Shown piece by piece: positions 22,512-33,632 of a DNA stretch of 64,000 nt. The position numbers and the translations under genes were made by a program. Within the stretch, counting starts at the first letter, position 1; the number at the start of each line of letters is the position of its first letter. The stretch spans positions 1,984,001 to 2,048,000 of the forward strand of contig AP026162.1 of NCBI GenBank assembly GCA_030295235.1, in the 5' to 3' direction. This DNA comes from Fistulifera solaris. Lineage: Eukaryota > Bacillariophyta > Bacillariophyceae > Naviculales > Stauroneidaceae. The notes under the pieces are model-generated. The model did not search any database. It was not told the DNA's origin and saw only the letters and a program-made list of their open reading frames with translations.

Positions 22512-24941
22512 TTAGATATCCTGCCACAGAAATAGCTTACCATCCGCTCCGCCGGTGAACAACCACGGCTGAGTCGGGTGGAACACGTTGGCCAAGACAC
22601 CCAACTTATTCGTCACAGCGTGTCCGCGCAGGATCTTGACCGGCACAATGAGCGGGTTTCGCATCAAATCGCTGTAGACCATGCTATGGAAGACATGGAC
22701 CGTTCCATCATCCGAGGCACTGGCCATGAGAGGATAACGATGGTGGTATCGGCAGGAACGGATGGCGCGTTCGTGATACTTTAACGTTTTAAAGGGAGTC
22801 GCGCTCAAATCAAGATCAAACCAAACCACACGACGATCTAGACTGCCCACGATGAGATGATCTCCCGATGGATGAATATCCAAAGATGAGATCCAGCGGC
22901 AACCCGACATGAGGCGCTTGATCATACTTTGTTTTACAAGATGATAGACTCGCACATGTTGCTGACTCGCGACGAACAAGAATGGCTTGTTGGGATGAAA
23001 GCAAGCCAGTTGCGTTTCACCTTTCGCCTTGCTAAAGGGCTGCTGGGATACACCCTTGCTGAGCTGATGGATCAACACAGCAGCAGCACCAGCTTTGGGA
23101 CTAATGGAAACAAAGTAGTCGCCCTTGGCCTGCCACCGGACGCTGGCCACGTCTCGGGAAGTACGCAAAACACAAATAGGTCCTGCGCTACCAGCAGCCG
23201 CGCTGAGCGGTTGTTCGCCTCGTGTGGCGTCACCTTTCACGGGATGCCACTGAACTGCTTTACCAGCTTTGGCGTTGCTGACATTACCGCCTTGTAGCGC
23301 TGCCGCAAGTAATGCTTGGGTCAGATCGGCATTTGTACGACTGGCTGTGCCCGTCGCAACAACTACGACAGAAGATCCAACGGTAGCCAATAGACAATGA
23401 TGCTCCGGATTAGGATTCCATTCCACGCAAACTACAGGGCGCGTCGAAGGTTGTTCTTCTCCCTCTGCTTTGTCTACTTCGAAACCAGCCACCAAAGAAG
23501 AAAGATCCCAGCTACGTAGCAACCGACCAGTCTGTACTTCCCAAATGCGAAGATATCCATCCGACGCCCCACTTGCCATGTACTGACCGTCTGGACTGGC
23601 GCTGATCGAGCGGATTGCCGGAGCTGTCTCGCCGTCAAAGGGCGTGACATACTCTACGCATTTCGCTGTTGGAAAAGGTTTCAAGTCGCTGGCACGAGGT
23701 AACTTAGGGACAAGACTCTCCGGATCGATATTCAAGCGGCGCTTCATGACACGAGGGCAAAGATAGAGATCCAAGCAGCGTTCAAATGCTTCGCGGACGG
23801 AGTGCTCGTATGCACCAACAGAACGCAAGTTCGGATACTTCTTCGGTATAAGAAGACCATGTGGTCTATCCTGAGGCTCCATGTCCTTCCATTCTTCAAG
23901 TTCTTTTTCACTAGGAAGATATTCATCCGGCGGAATGTAACTTTCGGCATGACCCGGCGGAGGTAGCTTGGGTGCAGCAATGTGTTGCGGCCCCTTTCGC
24001 ATGTTGAGTAAATCCTCATCATCTGCAGTCCAAATTGTGAATGGCAAATTCGGATCAGATTTCTTGTTCGCGTCGTTCATGTCTCGTATTTTTCCGGTCA
24101 AGTAATCCATATTGATGTCACCGCGCTCCAATCTTTCAAGAAGCTTGTCGACTTGCATCTTTTCGTATTGGTTTGGCTGGAAATGTGATTTTGGCTTGTA
24201 GCGATCCGCGTTCAAGCCTGATACTTCCTTATCTACACCCGAAAAGTAATCGATGTAATCCGGGTTGGCGTCGTGTTCGGGGTGGGCGAATGCACCAGCT
24301 CGAACACGTCGAATCAGTTCCAGCTGACGAGCGGAAAGTTCGACATTACGATCATTCAAAGCGTCATGAACAACAAACTTCCCCTTGGCAATATTATCTT
24401 GTTGGGCTAATGCTTGATCAATAAGATCGCCCGATTCTCCCAAACTGGCTGATTTTCCGATTTTCTTTCCATGCGCGTCATAACCGATGTGATCAAATTC
24501 ATCGTACCAATGAAGAGGTACTCGTCCGATGCGATTACCGATTCCGTCAGGATCGTCTTCATCCGAAGAAAGATCGTCTGTGTGAATAAACTCCGCAGCT
24601 TTTTCTCCGCCGTCTCCGGTTCGCTTTGCAGTTCTTTCTTTCTTCCAAGCTCGAGGAGCCTTTTCGTACGCTACAGCTATTTCGTCGTCCGAATCGTCGT
24701 CATTTTTCTGCTTTTCCAGTAAATCTTCGTCTTCATCAGAAGATCCCTGGTCTTCAAAATCATCGTCACTCTCTTCTTCGCTTTCGTTGGCATCTCCGTA
24801 ATGCAGCCCATCTTCCGAATCATAGACGCTGTCCTCGTCGTCATCCGATGACGAAGCTACGGCCTCGAGGTCGGGTGAATCATCCTCCTCGTCATCACGA
24901 GCAGTCACTTTTTCATCTTTCTTGGTTCCTTTTCTTGCCAT
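22512..24941 (-). CDS. BOP1: BOP1/ERB1 ribosome biogenesis WD40 protein
   Basis: Nucleolar protein of the PeBoW complex (Pes1-Bop1-WDR12) needed for 60S subunit assembly. About 809 residues from the preferred start MARKGTK at 24941; the frame is open to 25043, but that part looks like UTR with a GTATGT...CCAG intron-like pair. An acidic N-terminus (poly D/E) leads into the BOP1NT domain: RIGRVPLHWYDEFDHIGYD, YEKMQVDKLLERLERGDIN, LLNMRKGPQHIAAPKLPPPGH (broken here only for length), then SYIPPDEYLPSEKE and FERCLDLYLCPRVMKRRLNI. Seven-bladed WD repeats follow with SPDGQYMASGASDGYLRIWE, HPSGDHLIVGSLDRRVVWFD and a last blade HPTQPWLFTGGADGKLFLW. Frame intact throughout. Confidence 0.96.
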   Translation of the reverse strand: MARKGTKKDEKVTARDDEEDDSPDLEAVASSSDDDEDSVYDSEDGLHYGDANESEEESDDDFEDQGSSDEDEDLLEKQKNDDDSDDEIAVAYEKAPRAWKKERTAKRTGDGGEKAAEFIHTDDLSSDEDDPDGIGNRIGRVPLHWYDEFDHIGYDAHGKKIGKSASLGESGDLIDQALAQQDNIAKGKFVVHDALNDRNVELSARQLELIRRVRAGAFAHPEHDANPDYIDYFSGVDKEVSGLNADRYKPKSHFQPNQYEKMQVDKLLERLERGDINMDYLTGKIRDMNDANKKSDPNLPFTIWTADDEDLLNMRKGPQHIAAPKLPPPGHAESYIPPDEYLPSEKELEEWKDMEPQDRPHGLLIPKKYPNLRSVGAYEHSVREAFERCLDLYLCPRVMKRRLNIDPESLVPKLPRASDLKPFPTAKCVEYVTPFDGETAPAIRSISASPDGQYMASGASDGYLRIWEVQTGRLLRSWDLSSLVAGFEVDKAEGEEQPSTRPVVCVEWNPNPEHHCLLATVGSSVVVVATGTASRTNADLTQALLAAALQGGNVSNAKAGKAVQWHPVKGDATRGEQPLSAAAGSAGPICVLRTSRDVASVRWQAKGDYFVSISPKAGAAAVLIHQLSKGVSQQPFSKAKGETQLACFHPNKPFLFVASQQHVRVYHLVKQSMIKRLMSGCRWISSLDIHPSGDHLIVGSLDRRVVWFDLDLSATPFKTLKYHERAIRSCRYHHRYPLMASASDDGTVHVFHSMVYSDLMRNPLIVPVKILRGHAVTNKLGVLANVFHPTQPWLFTGGADGKLFLWQDI

Positions 24942-25755
24942 TATTGAGTTAAGTTGTTGCTGGATAAGAAAGACATGCACGACAACTATGGAATGAAGAA
25001 TAACATACTTTTGTTGGGTCGAGAAGATCGATGGGTGGTTCATTCTTCGAACTGGTCATGAGCCACAACAACAATTATTGCTCGATTATGGTTAGGTTAT
25101 GAATGAAGTTGTTCGTCGCTCGCCACTCGCCAGTCCGTCAGTCGTCACGGAGGTTCGACGGATACTGAATACTATGATCTATGATCTACGTATACAATAG
25201 TAAACCGTGAGTTGACCAAGACTGACTCAACATTCAACCTTCAACAGTCAGTGAGAAACCGGACTACAGAATAGGCGTAGAGTAGCTTTGAAATCATAAG
25301 TCATAAGTCGTTCTATACGTCATGTATTATGTCGTTCGTCTTATTGTTTCTTCTCGTAATGCCAGCGAGAGACTACTTTACTATTTACAGTGAATTTAAC
25401 ACTCAATACTGCAATGTACTCATTCAAGCTTCAAAGAGTAATAACAACTTCTAGATTTGTCAGCGGAAGAGACAGCCGGTTTTTGAATCTCACAGATTCA
25501 CAGCTATACCATGAACTGTAGCCGAACCCCGAAATCTTGACAGTGTTTTCGGTTCTCGTCGTGCTTTTTTCGAGAGACCGTGCAAGAGCCGTGCCACATG
25601 CCAAATGCCAAGCGATTGTTGCACTGTTGTTGCGCCAATCTGTCCGAACTCCTCTCAGAATTAGACTAGTAAAAGGAAAGGATCATAACAAACAGAATCG
25701 CTTCATTTCAATCCATTGATTAGAAACAAGACGCTACGTTAAATTGATCATCAGC
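24942..25755. other. Head-to-head gap between BOP1 and the GPPLTI protein
   Basis: Holds the presumed divergent promoters. A possible 5' UTR intron of BOP1 lies near 24960-25010. No gene seen otherwise. ATAAGTCATAAGTCGTT near 25290 resembles a string near 4868. Confidence 0.4.
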
Positions 25756-26418
25756 ATGTCATTCCGTCACAACAAGAGAAGCAAACGAAGGAGAACGATG
25801 GTAACTGCGCTGCTTTTCGATCACGATGAATCGAGCTGTGAGCTTGCGAACGATGCTGTTCCGGATCTTGTTCATGATTCGGATAGCAGTAGCTGCAGTA
25901 GTTTTTCTCCTGTCAAGTCATCTTTAACGAGTATAACGTCAGTGGCGAGTCATGATGATGAATTACTACGAATCATCAGCGATGCAGCGGATGCACGTGA
26001 TGATAGTTGTGCAATAAAGAAAGATACATGTTCCGAACCCTACCACCGTGCCAAACAAGTATCGTGGGGAACGCTCAATATCAAAATGTACCCCATTATA
26101 TGCGGCGATCATCCGGATTGCGTACATGGACCCCCGCTAACGATAGCATGGGATCATGTCGCGGAAGTCACCAAATCCATTGACGAGGTTGAACTGCAAC
26201 GCTCCAGTCCATCCAGTCCAGCAACACGTCTCAACTGGCTCGCTCGTCGTCAGCTCGTTCGAAGTCTTGGTGCTACGTACGAAGACATTGATGAAGCCCA
26301 GAAAGAGTCACGGCGATGCCGGTTGCAGCGCGAAGCGACTCTGGCGCGGCTCCGCTTTCATGATTGGCGAGAAAAAATCTTTCGGCGACTCGGGCGCACA
26401 TTTCATGTGAAAGCCTAA
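25756..26418 (+). CDS. Stramenopile GDxPxCxxGPPLTIxW-motif protein, function unknown
   Basis: A 221-residue protein from ATG 25756 (the in-frame triplets upstream are not ATG). The core is a single signature block at about residues 97-130: KQVSWGTLNIKMYPIICGDH followed by PDCVHGPPLTIAWD. From memory, this V-x-(F/W)-G-x-hydrophobic...GD(N/H)P...GPPL(T/S)I-x-W pattern recurs in many diatom proteins of unknown role. The N-terminal third is Ser/Asp-rich and the C-terminal third is basic and helical (LARRQLVRSLGATYEDIDEA, then QREATLARLRFHDWREKIF). No membrane or targeting signal is seen. Function is not known to me. Confidence 0.8.
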   Translation: MSFRHNKRSKRRRTMVTALLFDHDESSCELANDAVPDLVHDSDSSSCSSFSPVKSSLTSITSVASHDDELLRIISDAADARDDSCAIKKDTCSEPYHRAKQVSWGTLNIKMYPIICGDHPDCVHGPPLTIAWDHVAEVTKSIDEVELQRSSPSSPATRLNWLARRQLVRSLGATYEDIDEAQKESRRCRLQREATLARLRFHDWREKIFRRLGRTFHVKA

Positions 26419-27591
26419 AACTCCAGGAACAAACGAATTGCATCTTGAACATAGAATACACAAAGCAAACAATTGTTTTACATGATAGAAAAAGTTATGT
26501 ATCATTGATACAAGTCTCTCACTTTCGAACTAATTCTCATCTACGTTACTAACTTATCTTGTCAAAGTATCTGAGAAGTAAGGCTATCTATCTAGACTGG
26601 TACAGGCAGTTGTTGTTAATCGAATACTGTGAATCGCGCGTCAATCGATGATTGATGATATCGGCGTTCGAGAGAGACCAGAGTAACACAAAGAACAATA
26701 TCATTTTGTCGACGTATCACGCGAGAGAAAGAAGCGGGATATCGAAATCTTCTAAGAAAGAATCACGCTTACGGATCATTTTTTAGCATGGCAATCAGTG
26801 CATAATTTCCTTTTCGATTGTGTAAAAGACGAAAAATGGAATGTGAGAAACTAAATACAGCATGTTCCGCCGTTATGACTCGATCAATTCTCAATCAAGG
26901 AAGCAAAGATTTGCGTTCTGACTGTCAAGTCATGAGAATCAGCCTTAAGGACAGCGAGACGAATGAATCGACTGGACCAGCAAAACGCCAGTGTAAAGTC
27001 AATCCTCGTACATTTTGTTCTTCCAAAGTGTCTGGGCGTTGCAGTTACGGCTCTCTATGTTCGCCAAAGAAAGCGATCCACAGAGGTCCTGAACGCAATG
27101 ATCTCTGGAGTCGAATCTTTTTCAGTCAAGAGTTTCACGTACCAAACAATTGTGAATTCGAGAGAAGCATCACCTTTGAGTCAAGAAGTTTCTACCGTCA
27201 CTACTGGTGCATGCGATCCTCTTTCTCTGGGAACAAGCTTTAGAGCCTTCACTCATATCGGCATCGTTTGCGGATATAACGTTATTGATCCTTTTGTCAT
27301 TCTACTTTCCGCAAAATGGCATGGTGGTTCGGTGTTATTTTTTGTGAGGATCGAGGATTGCTTGGTTGTCAATTTTCGTCCGGATACCCACTCTCTAAGA
27401 GATAGTCATAAGGACCGGTGCGACTCTTGTCCTGTCAGCCGTCCGCCGCTCTAGACGATGCGGTTTGCGACCCCGCCGCGCATTGTCGACCATGATGATG
27501 AGCCGCGAGCGCTTGTTATTAATAAAAATAGACCATTATCATTCGTTCTGTTCGTTATCTACCAAATACGATCGATTGATTAAGCAGCATC
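26419..27591. other. Intergenic stretch with weak overlapping frames
   Basis: Two overlapping frames (26836-27243 and 26963-27454, both +) compete here. Neither has a recognisable domain, and I cannot tell whether one is a small gene interrupted by indels or intron sequence. The last 120 bases are the presumed SPT5 5' UTR. Confidence 0.35.
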
Positions 27592-30500
27592 ATGAGCAAG
27601 AAATTCTTTCGACCCACTGCGGAAAATTTTGAAGACTCCGACGATGACGATGATGAATCGGACCAGGACGAGGCATTGGGAGAGGATGCCGCCCCCAAGC
27701 GCAGTGTCAATGCGAATCTCAGTGACGATGACGAAGATGATGAAGACGAAGACGACGATGATGAAGACGACGACGAAGAGGAAGATAAAAATCAAAAGAA
27801 ACGGAAAGCGTCTTCCGGAGGTGCTAGAGACAAGAAACGATCAAAAGCCATGTCCTTTTTTTGAACTGGAAGCCGAAGCCAGCGATGATGACGACGACGA
27901 TGATGACGGATACAGGGGAAAGAACAAAGACGACGAAAACATGGATGCTGAAGCGCAGGAAATAATTCGACAGCAAGATCGCCGTCGTGCGCAAGCGGGC
28001 CGCTTTGGTGAACGGTCCGTGGCCGATATTGCTCGAGATCTCGAAGAACGCCACCGCATGCAGAACCGGACGGTGCATCGCTCTCGCATTGTGGATCATC
28101 CTGTAAGTGCAGTGCCGGCGAAGGGAGGGTCTCGACCTACCGCTATGCCTCGAGTTTCCCAGACGACCGCAGCCGATCTGGCGGAAGAAGCGCCGGAAAT
28201 GTACACCAACGCTGTCGCACAACAAAGTCTAGTTCCGTCCGTCAAGGATCCAAGCTTCTGGATGGTTTCCTGTGCGAACGGAAAGGAGCAGGAGCTGGTC
28301 ATGCAGCTTATGAATAAATGCGTCGCCATGGCCAGACAAGGCAACCCTCTGGGTATTACCGGTGCCATTGCGGCGCAGAGCAAGGGAAAAATTTACGTCG
28401 AGAGTTTCAGTGAACCCGCTGTCATGGAAGCGATACAGGGTGTGAGAGGTTTACTTCAATACACCATGCGCCTTGTACCGATCCAGGATATGACTACCGT
28501 CATGACAGTGGTTTCCAAGAAGAAACCGGTGAAAAAGAATGAATGGGTACGGATGACACGTGGTCACTACAAAGGAGATTTAGCTCTAGTGAAAGATGTC
28601 AAGGAATCTGGACTCAAATGCATCATTCAATGCATCCCCCGTCTTGACCTTACTCTTGCGGATTTGCCGCCGGAAGAAGCACGTATTCGTCGCAAAACAA
28701 TCCGTCCTCCGAAAAGGTTCTTCAATCCGCAAGAGCTTGCATCCTTGGGACGGCAGAGCTTACGTCGTCAGCGCTTTCCAGGTCTCGATGTGTACTGTGA
28801 CTATTTCGAGGGAAATTTTTACCAGGATGGCTATTTGCTCAAGGAGATGACGGTGGGATCTATGGTCAAGCCGTGTTCTGAAGAAGATCCACCGACTTTG
28901 GAAGAGCTTCAGAGCTTTCAGCGCCGCAAGTCCAAAAAGGATTCTGAATACGATGACTACGATGATGGTGAAGAGGAGAATGAGGGATCGAAAGTTGCTG
29001 CTTCTCTTTTGGACGAGTTATCCGACCTTCAGGGCAAAACAGGTCTTGGAAGCAAGACCTCCGATGGTGGATTAATGATTGGTGATACTGTTGAAGTGAT
29101 TGAGGGTGATCTGATTGGTATGAGAGGAAAATTGATCAGTTTAGACGGGTCCACTGTTAAAATAAAGCCACATGCTGCCAATATTGACCTTGGAGGCATG
29201 GACGAAGTTGAATTTTTGATTGGTCAGGTGCGAAAATATATCCCAGTCGGAGCGCATGTGAAAGTCACCGACGGTCGCTACGCGAATGAAACAGGAGTTG
29301 TTGTAGCTGTGGAAAAGTTGGATGGCGAGTCAGATTTCACTGCTGTTGTTTTGACGGATGTTACGAATAAAGAAGTATCGGTTCGCACTTCACAGTTGCG
29401 TGAATCAGCGGAAATTGCATCTGGTCAGGATAGACTATCGGGCTATGAACTGTATGATTTGGTCGTATTGAGTGGAGGTGGATCGGCAAATGAAGTTGGT
29501 GTGATCGTTAGAGTTGGAAGAGAAGATTTCACTGTAATTAACAACCATGGCCTGGCTCGTGAAGTACGACCTGAAGAGCTTCGAGGAAAACGGAACTCCA
29601 CCTCTGTTCGTGCGGTGGCGCTAGATGTCCAAGGAAATCAAATTAGGTGCGGAGATACAGTGAACGTCGCGGAGGGACCTCACAAGGGCAAATCTGCAAC
29701 CATCAAGCGCATGAGCCGAGCCCAGCTCTTTTACATTCACAGACACGATCGGAGCATGCTGGTATTTTTGTCGTCCGAAGTCGAAGCTGTGTTCTTTCCG
29801 GTTCTAGACAACAGAGCAGAGGTCCAGGAATGGATGGAGGTGTAAGTCCCTTTGCTACGCCTCAGTCACAGACAACACGAGGCCCTGTGGGCGGACGTGG
29901 TAACAAAGATGACGGACTCATTGGAAAAACAGTTCGGGTGCAGGCAGGTCAATGGAAAGGCTATATTGGCACTGTGACTGATACTACAGCAACACATGTG
30001 CAAGTAGAATTGCACTCTCGCTTGAAGAAGGTTCTAGTTGTTCGGGAAAAAGTCATCGTCGTGGGTGACAAGTTTGGCGCAACCTCTGCTGAATCTCAGG
30101 CAATAGATTCAATGGAATCGAACCATATTTCTCAAGCAATGGCAACACCCATGCACACTGTTGGCGGTGCAACACCTGCTCATGGATTTGGTGGAGCGAC
30201 GCCTTCCCACGATTCAGGAGTGTCCGACGAAGTGTGGCGCCCTGGAGGAGCTGTCGATCAAGAAGCAATTAAAGACGACGGATGGGGTTCCTCCGCTGCG
30301 TACGGAGGCGTCTCTGACAGCTATCACGACAACGGGACAGTGTATTCTGATATACCGCGAGACGATGGATGGGGCGCTCCAGCTAATACAGGATGGGGCT
30401 CTGCACCGTCTACTGCTCCAACAAGAGACTCGCAGTCGGCTAGTTCTCGAGCTCCAGTTAAACACGAGCAAGCAGATGATATGGAAGAGACTCCTGTGTG

Positions 30501-30807
30501 GTTCATGGAACGAGTTTGGATCAAGTTGAAGGGTTCTGATGCTGTTGCAGTTATTAAAGACATCAATCCGGACAAGTCTGCACTTGTCGAGTTAGAAGAC
30601 AAAAGTACTCGAACAATTAGATCAAGTGAGGCCATGATGGTTCCGCCAGTTGAACACGACACTGTATTAGTGACGGGTGGCAACGAAATCGGTTTGGAAG
30701 GGTCGCTTGTGTGTGTCGATGGAACTGATGCTATTCTCAAAATCATGAACGATGAGTTTAAGATCATCGACTTCGTCCATCTGGTAAAAATATCCGCAGA
30801 CAATTAA
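27592..30807 (+). CDS. SPT5: Transcription elongation factor SPT5 (DSIF large subunit)
   Basis: Universal elongation factor that pairs with SPT4 on RNA polymerase II. About 1071 residues: an acidic N-terminus (long D/E runs, KKRSKAMSFF then ELEAEASDDD); the NGN domain (DPSFWMVSCANGKEQELVMQ to LLQYTMRLVPIQDM); several KOW modules (WVRMTRGHYKGDLALVKDV; IGDTVEVIEGDLIGMRGKL; VKVTDGRYANETGVVVAV; TVNVAEGPHKGKSATIKRM; KTVRVQAGQWKGYIGTVT); and a C-terminal repeat region with ATPMH/ATPAH/ATPSH motifs. The frame changes at seven T (27856-27862, one too many) and four T (29729-29732, one too few). Both restore family sequence (SFFELEAE; LHSQTRSEHAGIFVVRSRSC). The two indels cancel. Convergent with the Arb2 gene, 44 bp apart. 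Confidence 0.95.
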
Positions 30808-30851
30808 CAGACGAAAAAGATTTATGAACTATAAGTTTGCCTCAATTCTGG

Positions 30852-32768
30852 TTACTCGTAAAAGTTCTTATGCTTTTTTAGGCTCTTTGCAATTATCTTC
30901 TGCATCAAAAGAAAGTGATCAAAGTGTTCCCATATCTTGGTATGGGCGTACCAGTTGGTCAGCGAGTGCTCGTCCGTACCGGCCCAAAATGTCCGTATCT
31001 TTCCGAACCGATGCGTCCAAAAAGCATCCGTTTGGACAGGTTCCCCAGCTGGTTGGATGTTCAATTCTAGACTACCCCTACGAACATTGGCGCAGCGAAA
31101 GTATACGCACCGTTCTGACTCCAGAAAATCCTGAAGTGGCGAAGTGTTTTCTTTCTCCACTTGACTGGTGACTGAGTTGGCAACTGCAAATAAGGATCGC
31201 GAATGATGAGCGCTAGGAGCGGCGTTTGCCTTTTTCTTGGTCCACTGAATATTGTGTGTTGAATCGGTAAAGGCTATGGCGCGGAAATGTGTCAGCACCT
31301 CCTCCGACTTGTCCAGCAAGTAGCGGGCCATGTGGCCACCGGAAGCTGAATGCGATACGACATAAAGACCGGTTGCGTGCAAAGAATCCTTCATTCTGTG
31401 ATAGTAATAATCCATGCATTTCGTAAAGGTAATAAATCCATTCGTATCGCCGTGCACATTTGGATCCAATACTATGACATGAATGCCTCGAGCTGCTGCT
31501 TCCCTGACCAAGGGAATCGCTGTTGCTGATTCCAGTCCCGAGCACATCATATGCCTACGCGAGAAAATGCCCGCCCGCACCTTGCCTCGACCGGTTGCAA
31601 TTAATAACGTGGGACGATCTTCTTCCTCCGCATCTGCCGTACTCTCCTCTTTTGACACTGTATGTCCTTTGCTGACCATCATGCGAATGTCCTCTTTCTG
31701 ACCACTGGCAGATACTGTCTCTACGGTGAGCCATTCAAGGTCCCCTTCTTGACACATGCAATCCTGTGCGTACTCCTGACACAGCCGAGTCACTTCTTCG
31801 TACATGTCTCCGTCAGCACAAAACTGTTTGCGATTTTCTTCAGTGACGACGAGGCCACTGGGGATATGGAAAAGCCGCTGCATGCATTCATGGCATAGAA
31901 GTTTGTCATGATGAATCACAAGGCTGTCTTCTCCGTCATTTTGTGACGAGGATTGCGAACCAATAGGCTCCGACGTACAGCATAGATCGCTTGGTTGATC
32001 TGCAGCATAGGCCGCAGCAGGGTGCTCTTCCTTGTGTCGGTCACAAGGGACTAACCGATATTCCAAATCCAAAGCTTTCAAGCCTTCTTTTCCGTGCAAA
32101 AGACGGATACGCTCTGTTTGATCCTTTATCTTTTGATGATGCTCCTCCACCGATTGGCACCCATACAGCAGTACAGCCTCCTTCTTTTCGGGAACGTGCT
32201 GCTTTTCGTGATGGTTTCTAGAATGAGAATGATGTCGCTGAAACAAAAAGTCATCAACTGCCTTGAAGAAATGTAGAAATGCGTTTCCTTTGGTCGGTCT
32301 GACCAAAGCATTATGATGCCGGCCATCTTGGGACTCATCGTTGTCGATTGACGGCGGTGGTGGTTCTTCATCTACTGTTGGCATGTTTGTTTGATTCTGC
32401 GATGTTAATTGATCGTCTCTTATTGTTTGATCCTCTTTGTCGGAAGTGAGCTGATCATCATGGAGCGAGACCGTTGGTTCTCGATCGTGATGAAAGAAAT
32501 GCATTCGTTTGAGACCTCCATGCCAGGAATTGGCTCTCCGGCGCTGCCTTTCCTTCCGTTGCAGTGGAGGAGACATGGCATGTTTGGATAAAAAAATTTC
32601 TATCCGACGACGATGGCGCTTCGGAGATGATAGCGAGGGTATTTCAGGAGAAGTCGGCTGTTCTGCGCACAGTTTCGATTCGACGCCGGCCCCGGAATCG
32701 GTTATTTCACCCGTGTTTCCATTCTCGTGACGTTGAACAGCTGCCGCTTTGTGATGAAGCAAGCGCAT
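30852..32768 (-). CDS. Arb2-domain protein (alpha/beta-hydrolase-like)
   Basis: 638 residues. The C-terminal half is an Arb2/FAM172-type domain, a hydrolase-like fold first described in a fission-yeast Argonaute-binding chaperone. Visible blocks are RPTLLIATGRGKVRAGIFSR, IPLVREAAARGIHVIVLDPN, and the nucleophile-elbow-like VVSHSASGGHMARYLL, followed by RAIAFTDSTHNIQW. The C-terminus (KIWEHFDHFLLMQKI) fits the end of the domain. The N-terminal 200 residues are His/Arg/Ser-rich and disordered. The middle has Cys pairs (CHECMQRLF, CQEYAQDCMCQEG) without a clear zinc-finger spacing. Catalysis is uncertain in this family. Frame intact. Confidence 0.8.
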   Translation of the reverse strand: MRLLHHKAAAVQRHENGNTGEITDSGAGVESKLCAEQPTSPEIPSLSSPKRHRRRIEIFLSKHAMSPPLQRKERQRRRANSWHGGLKRMHFFHHDREPTVSLHDDQLTSDKEDQTIRDDQLTSQNQTNMPTVDEEPPPPSIDNDESQDGRHHNALVRPTKGNAFLHFFKAVDDFLFQRHHSHSRNHHEKQHVPEKKEAVLLYGCQSVEEHHQKIKDQTERIRLLHGKEGLKALDLEYRLVPCDRHKEEHPAAAYAADQPSDLCCTSEPIGSQSSSQNDGEDSLVIHHDKLLCHECMQRLFHIPSGLVVTEENRKQFCADGDMYEEVTRLCQEYAQDCMCQEGDLEWLTVETVSASGQKEDIRMMVSKGHTVSKEESTADAEEEDRPTLLIATGRGKVRAGIFSRRHMMCSGLESATAIPLVREAAARGIHVIVLDPNVHGDTNGFITFTKCMDYYYHRMKDSLHATGLYVVSHSASGGHMARYLLDKSEEVLTHFRAIAFTDSTHNIQWTKKKANAAPSAHHSRSLFAVANSVTSQVEKENTSPLQDFLESERCVYFRCANVRRGSLELNIQPAGEPVQTDAFWTHRFGKIRTFWAGTDEHSLTNWYAHTKIWEHFDHFLLMQKIIAKSLKKHKNFYE

Positions 32769-33632
32769 AATGGCAAAGCTCCTCTATTGCGTATTTGTAA
32801 GAAAAAATGGTCCGATAGTTCTCTTGGTGCTTTAGTGGTTATTTATTCATTCACATCTAAAAGCAATGCAAAAGTCGAAAAACCGAAGCACGGCTTCAAT
32901 ATTTTGACGTGTTCAAGTCAGTCACGAGCTTTGAGTACCGTAAGGGGGAAGAATCTCTTGGAAAGAGTATGGGTGAAGTTTCCGACTACTCCGTATGTTG
33001 TTCCGACTAATTGTTCATTTTGGCAATTGTAGCATTCATTATTCATTTTAAAACCTTTGGTAACAAACCAAAAGGAATGTTTCATCGGTCTCAATCGTTG
33101 TTGCTATTCTTTTGGATGAAAATTGGTAGCCGCGGTTTTGGAATCAGTTCAAGACTTCGTCAACAGCGGCATCCAGTTTGAAAAAACGCCCATATTTTCT
33201 GAAAACGTGAAAGCATCACACCCCCATTTTTTCTGGAGACGTGAAAACACCACACTCCCATTTTTTCTGGGTACGTGGAAGCCACGCCCATTTTTTGGAC
33301 ACCCATATTTTCCGGAGAAGTGAAAATACAACATCAAGGGGTATGCACCACGCACCACGCTCCCAGACCTTTGGCCCAGACTTTCTGTGGACTTGAGGAC
33401 AACAAATATCCAGATTTTCTGTAAAATTTTTTTGCCTTCTTTTGTCACTGGCGTCCGTCCGTCATCGCGTCGGTCTCGTTGATCGAGCACTTCCGCGGTT
33501 TGCTCCTTTCCCTCCACTCAAAAAGATTCATTCTTTGGCTTTTTTGTTGTCGTTGTGGTGCGCGTCTTTCTTTTGCATCATATAGACTACTGTTTCATTT
33601 TTTGTTATCAGTCACAATTTTCTTTTGCGAAA
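32769..33632. other. Head-to-head gap between the Arb2 and MTR4 genes
   Basis: No gene supported. It holds a degenerate short tandem repeat (33180-33335, listed separately) and the presumed divergent promoters. Confidence 0.45.
33180..33335. repeat. Degenerate tandem repeat, about 33-bp unit
   Basis: CCCATATTTTCTGAAAACGTG, CCCATTTTTTCTGGAGACGTG and CCCATTTTTTCTGGGTACGTG (20-21 bases each) are followed by two shorter versions, one ending TTTTCCGGAGAAGTG. The unit is (C)CCAT(A/T)TTTTCTGG-N3-ACGTG plus a CACCAC-like spacer. It lies about 300 bases upstream of the MTR4 start. Confidence 0.7.

Noticed and set aside
26836-27454. Two overlapping plus-strand frames upstream of SPT5
   Set aside because: Neither has a recognisable fold or motif, and they overlap in different frames; kept only as a gap note.
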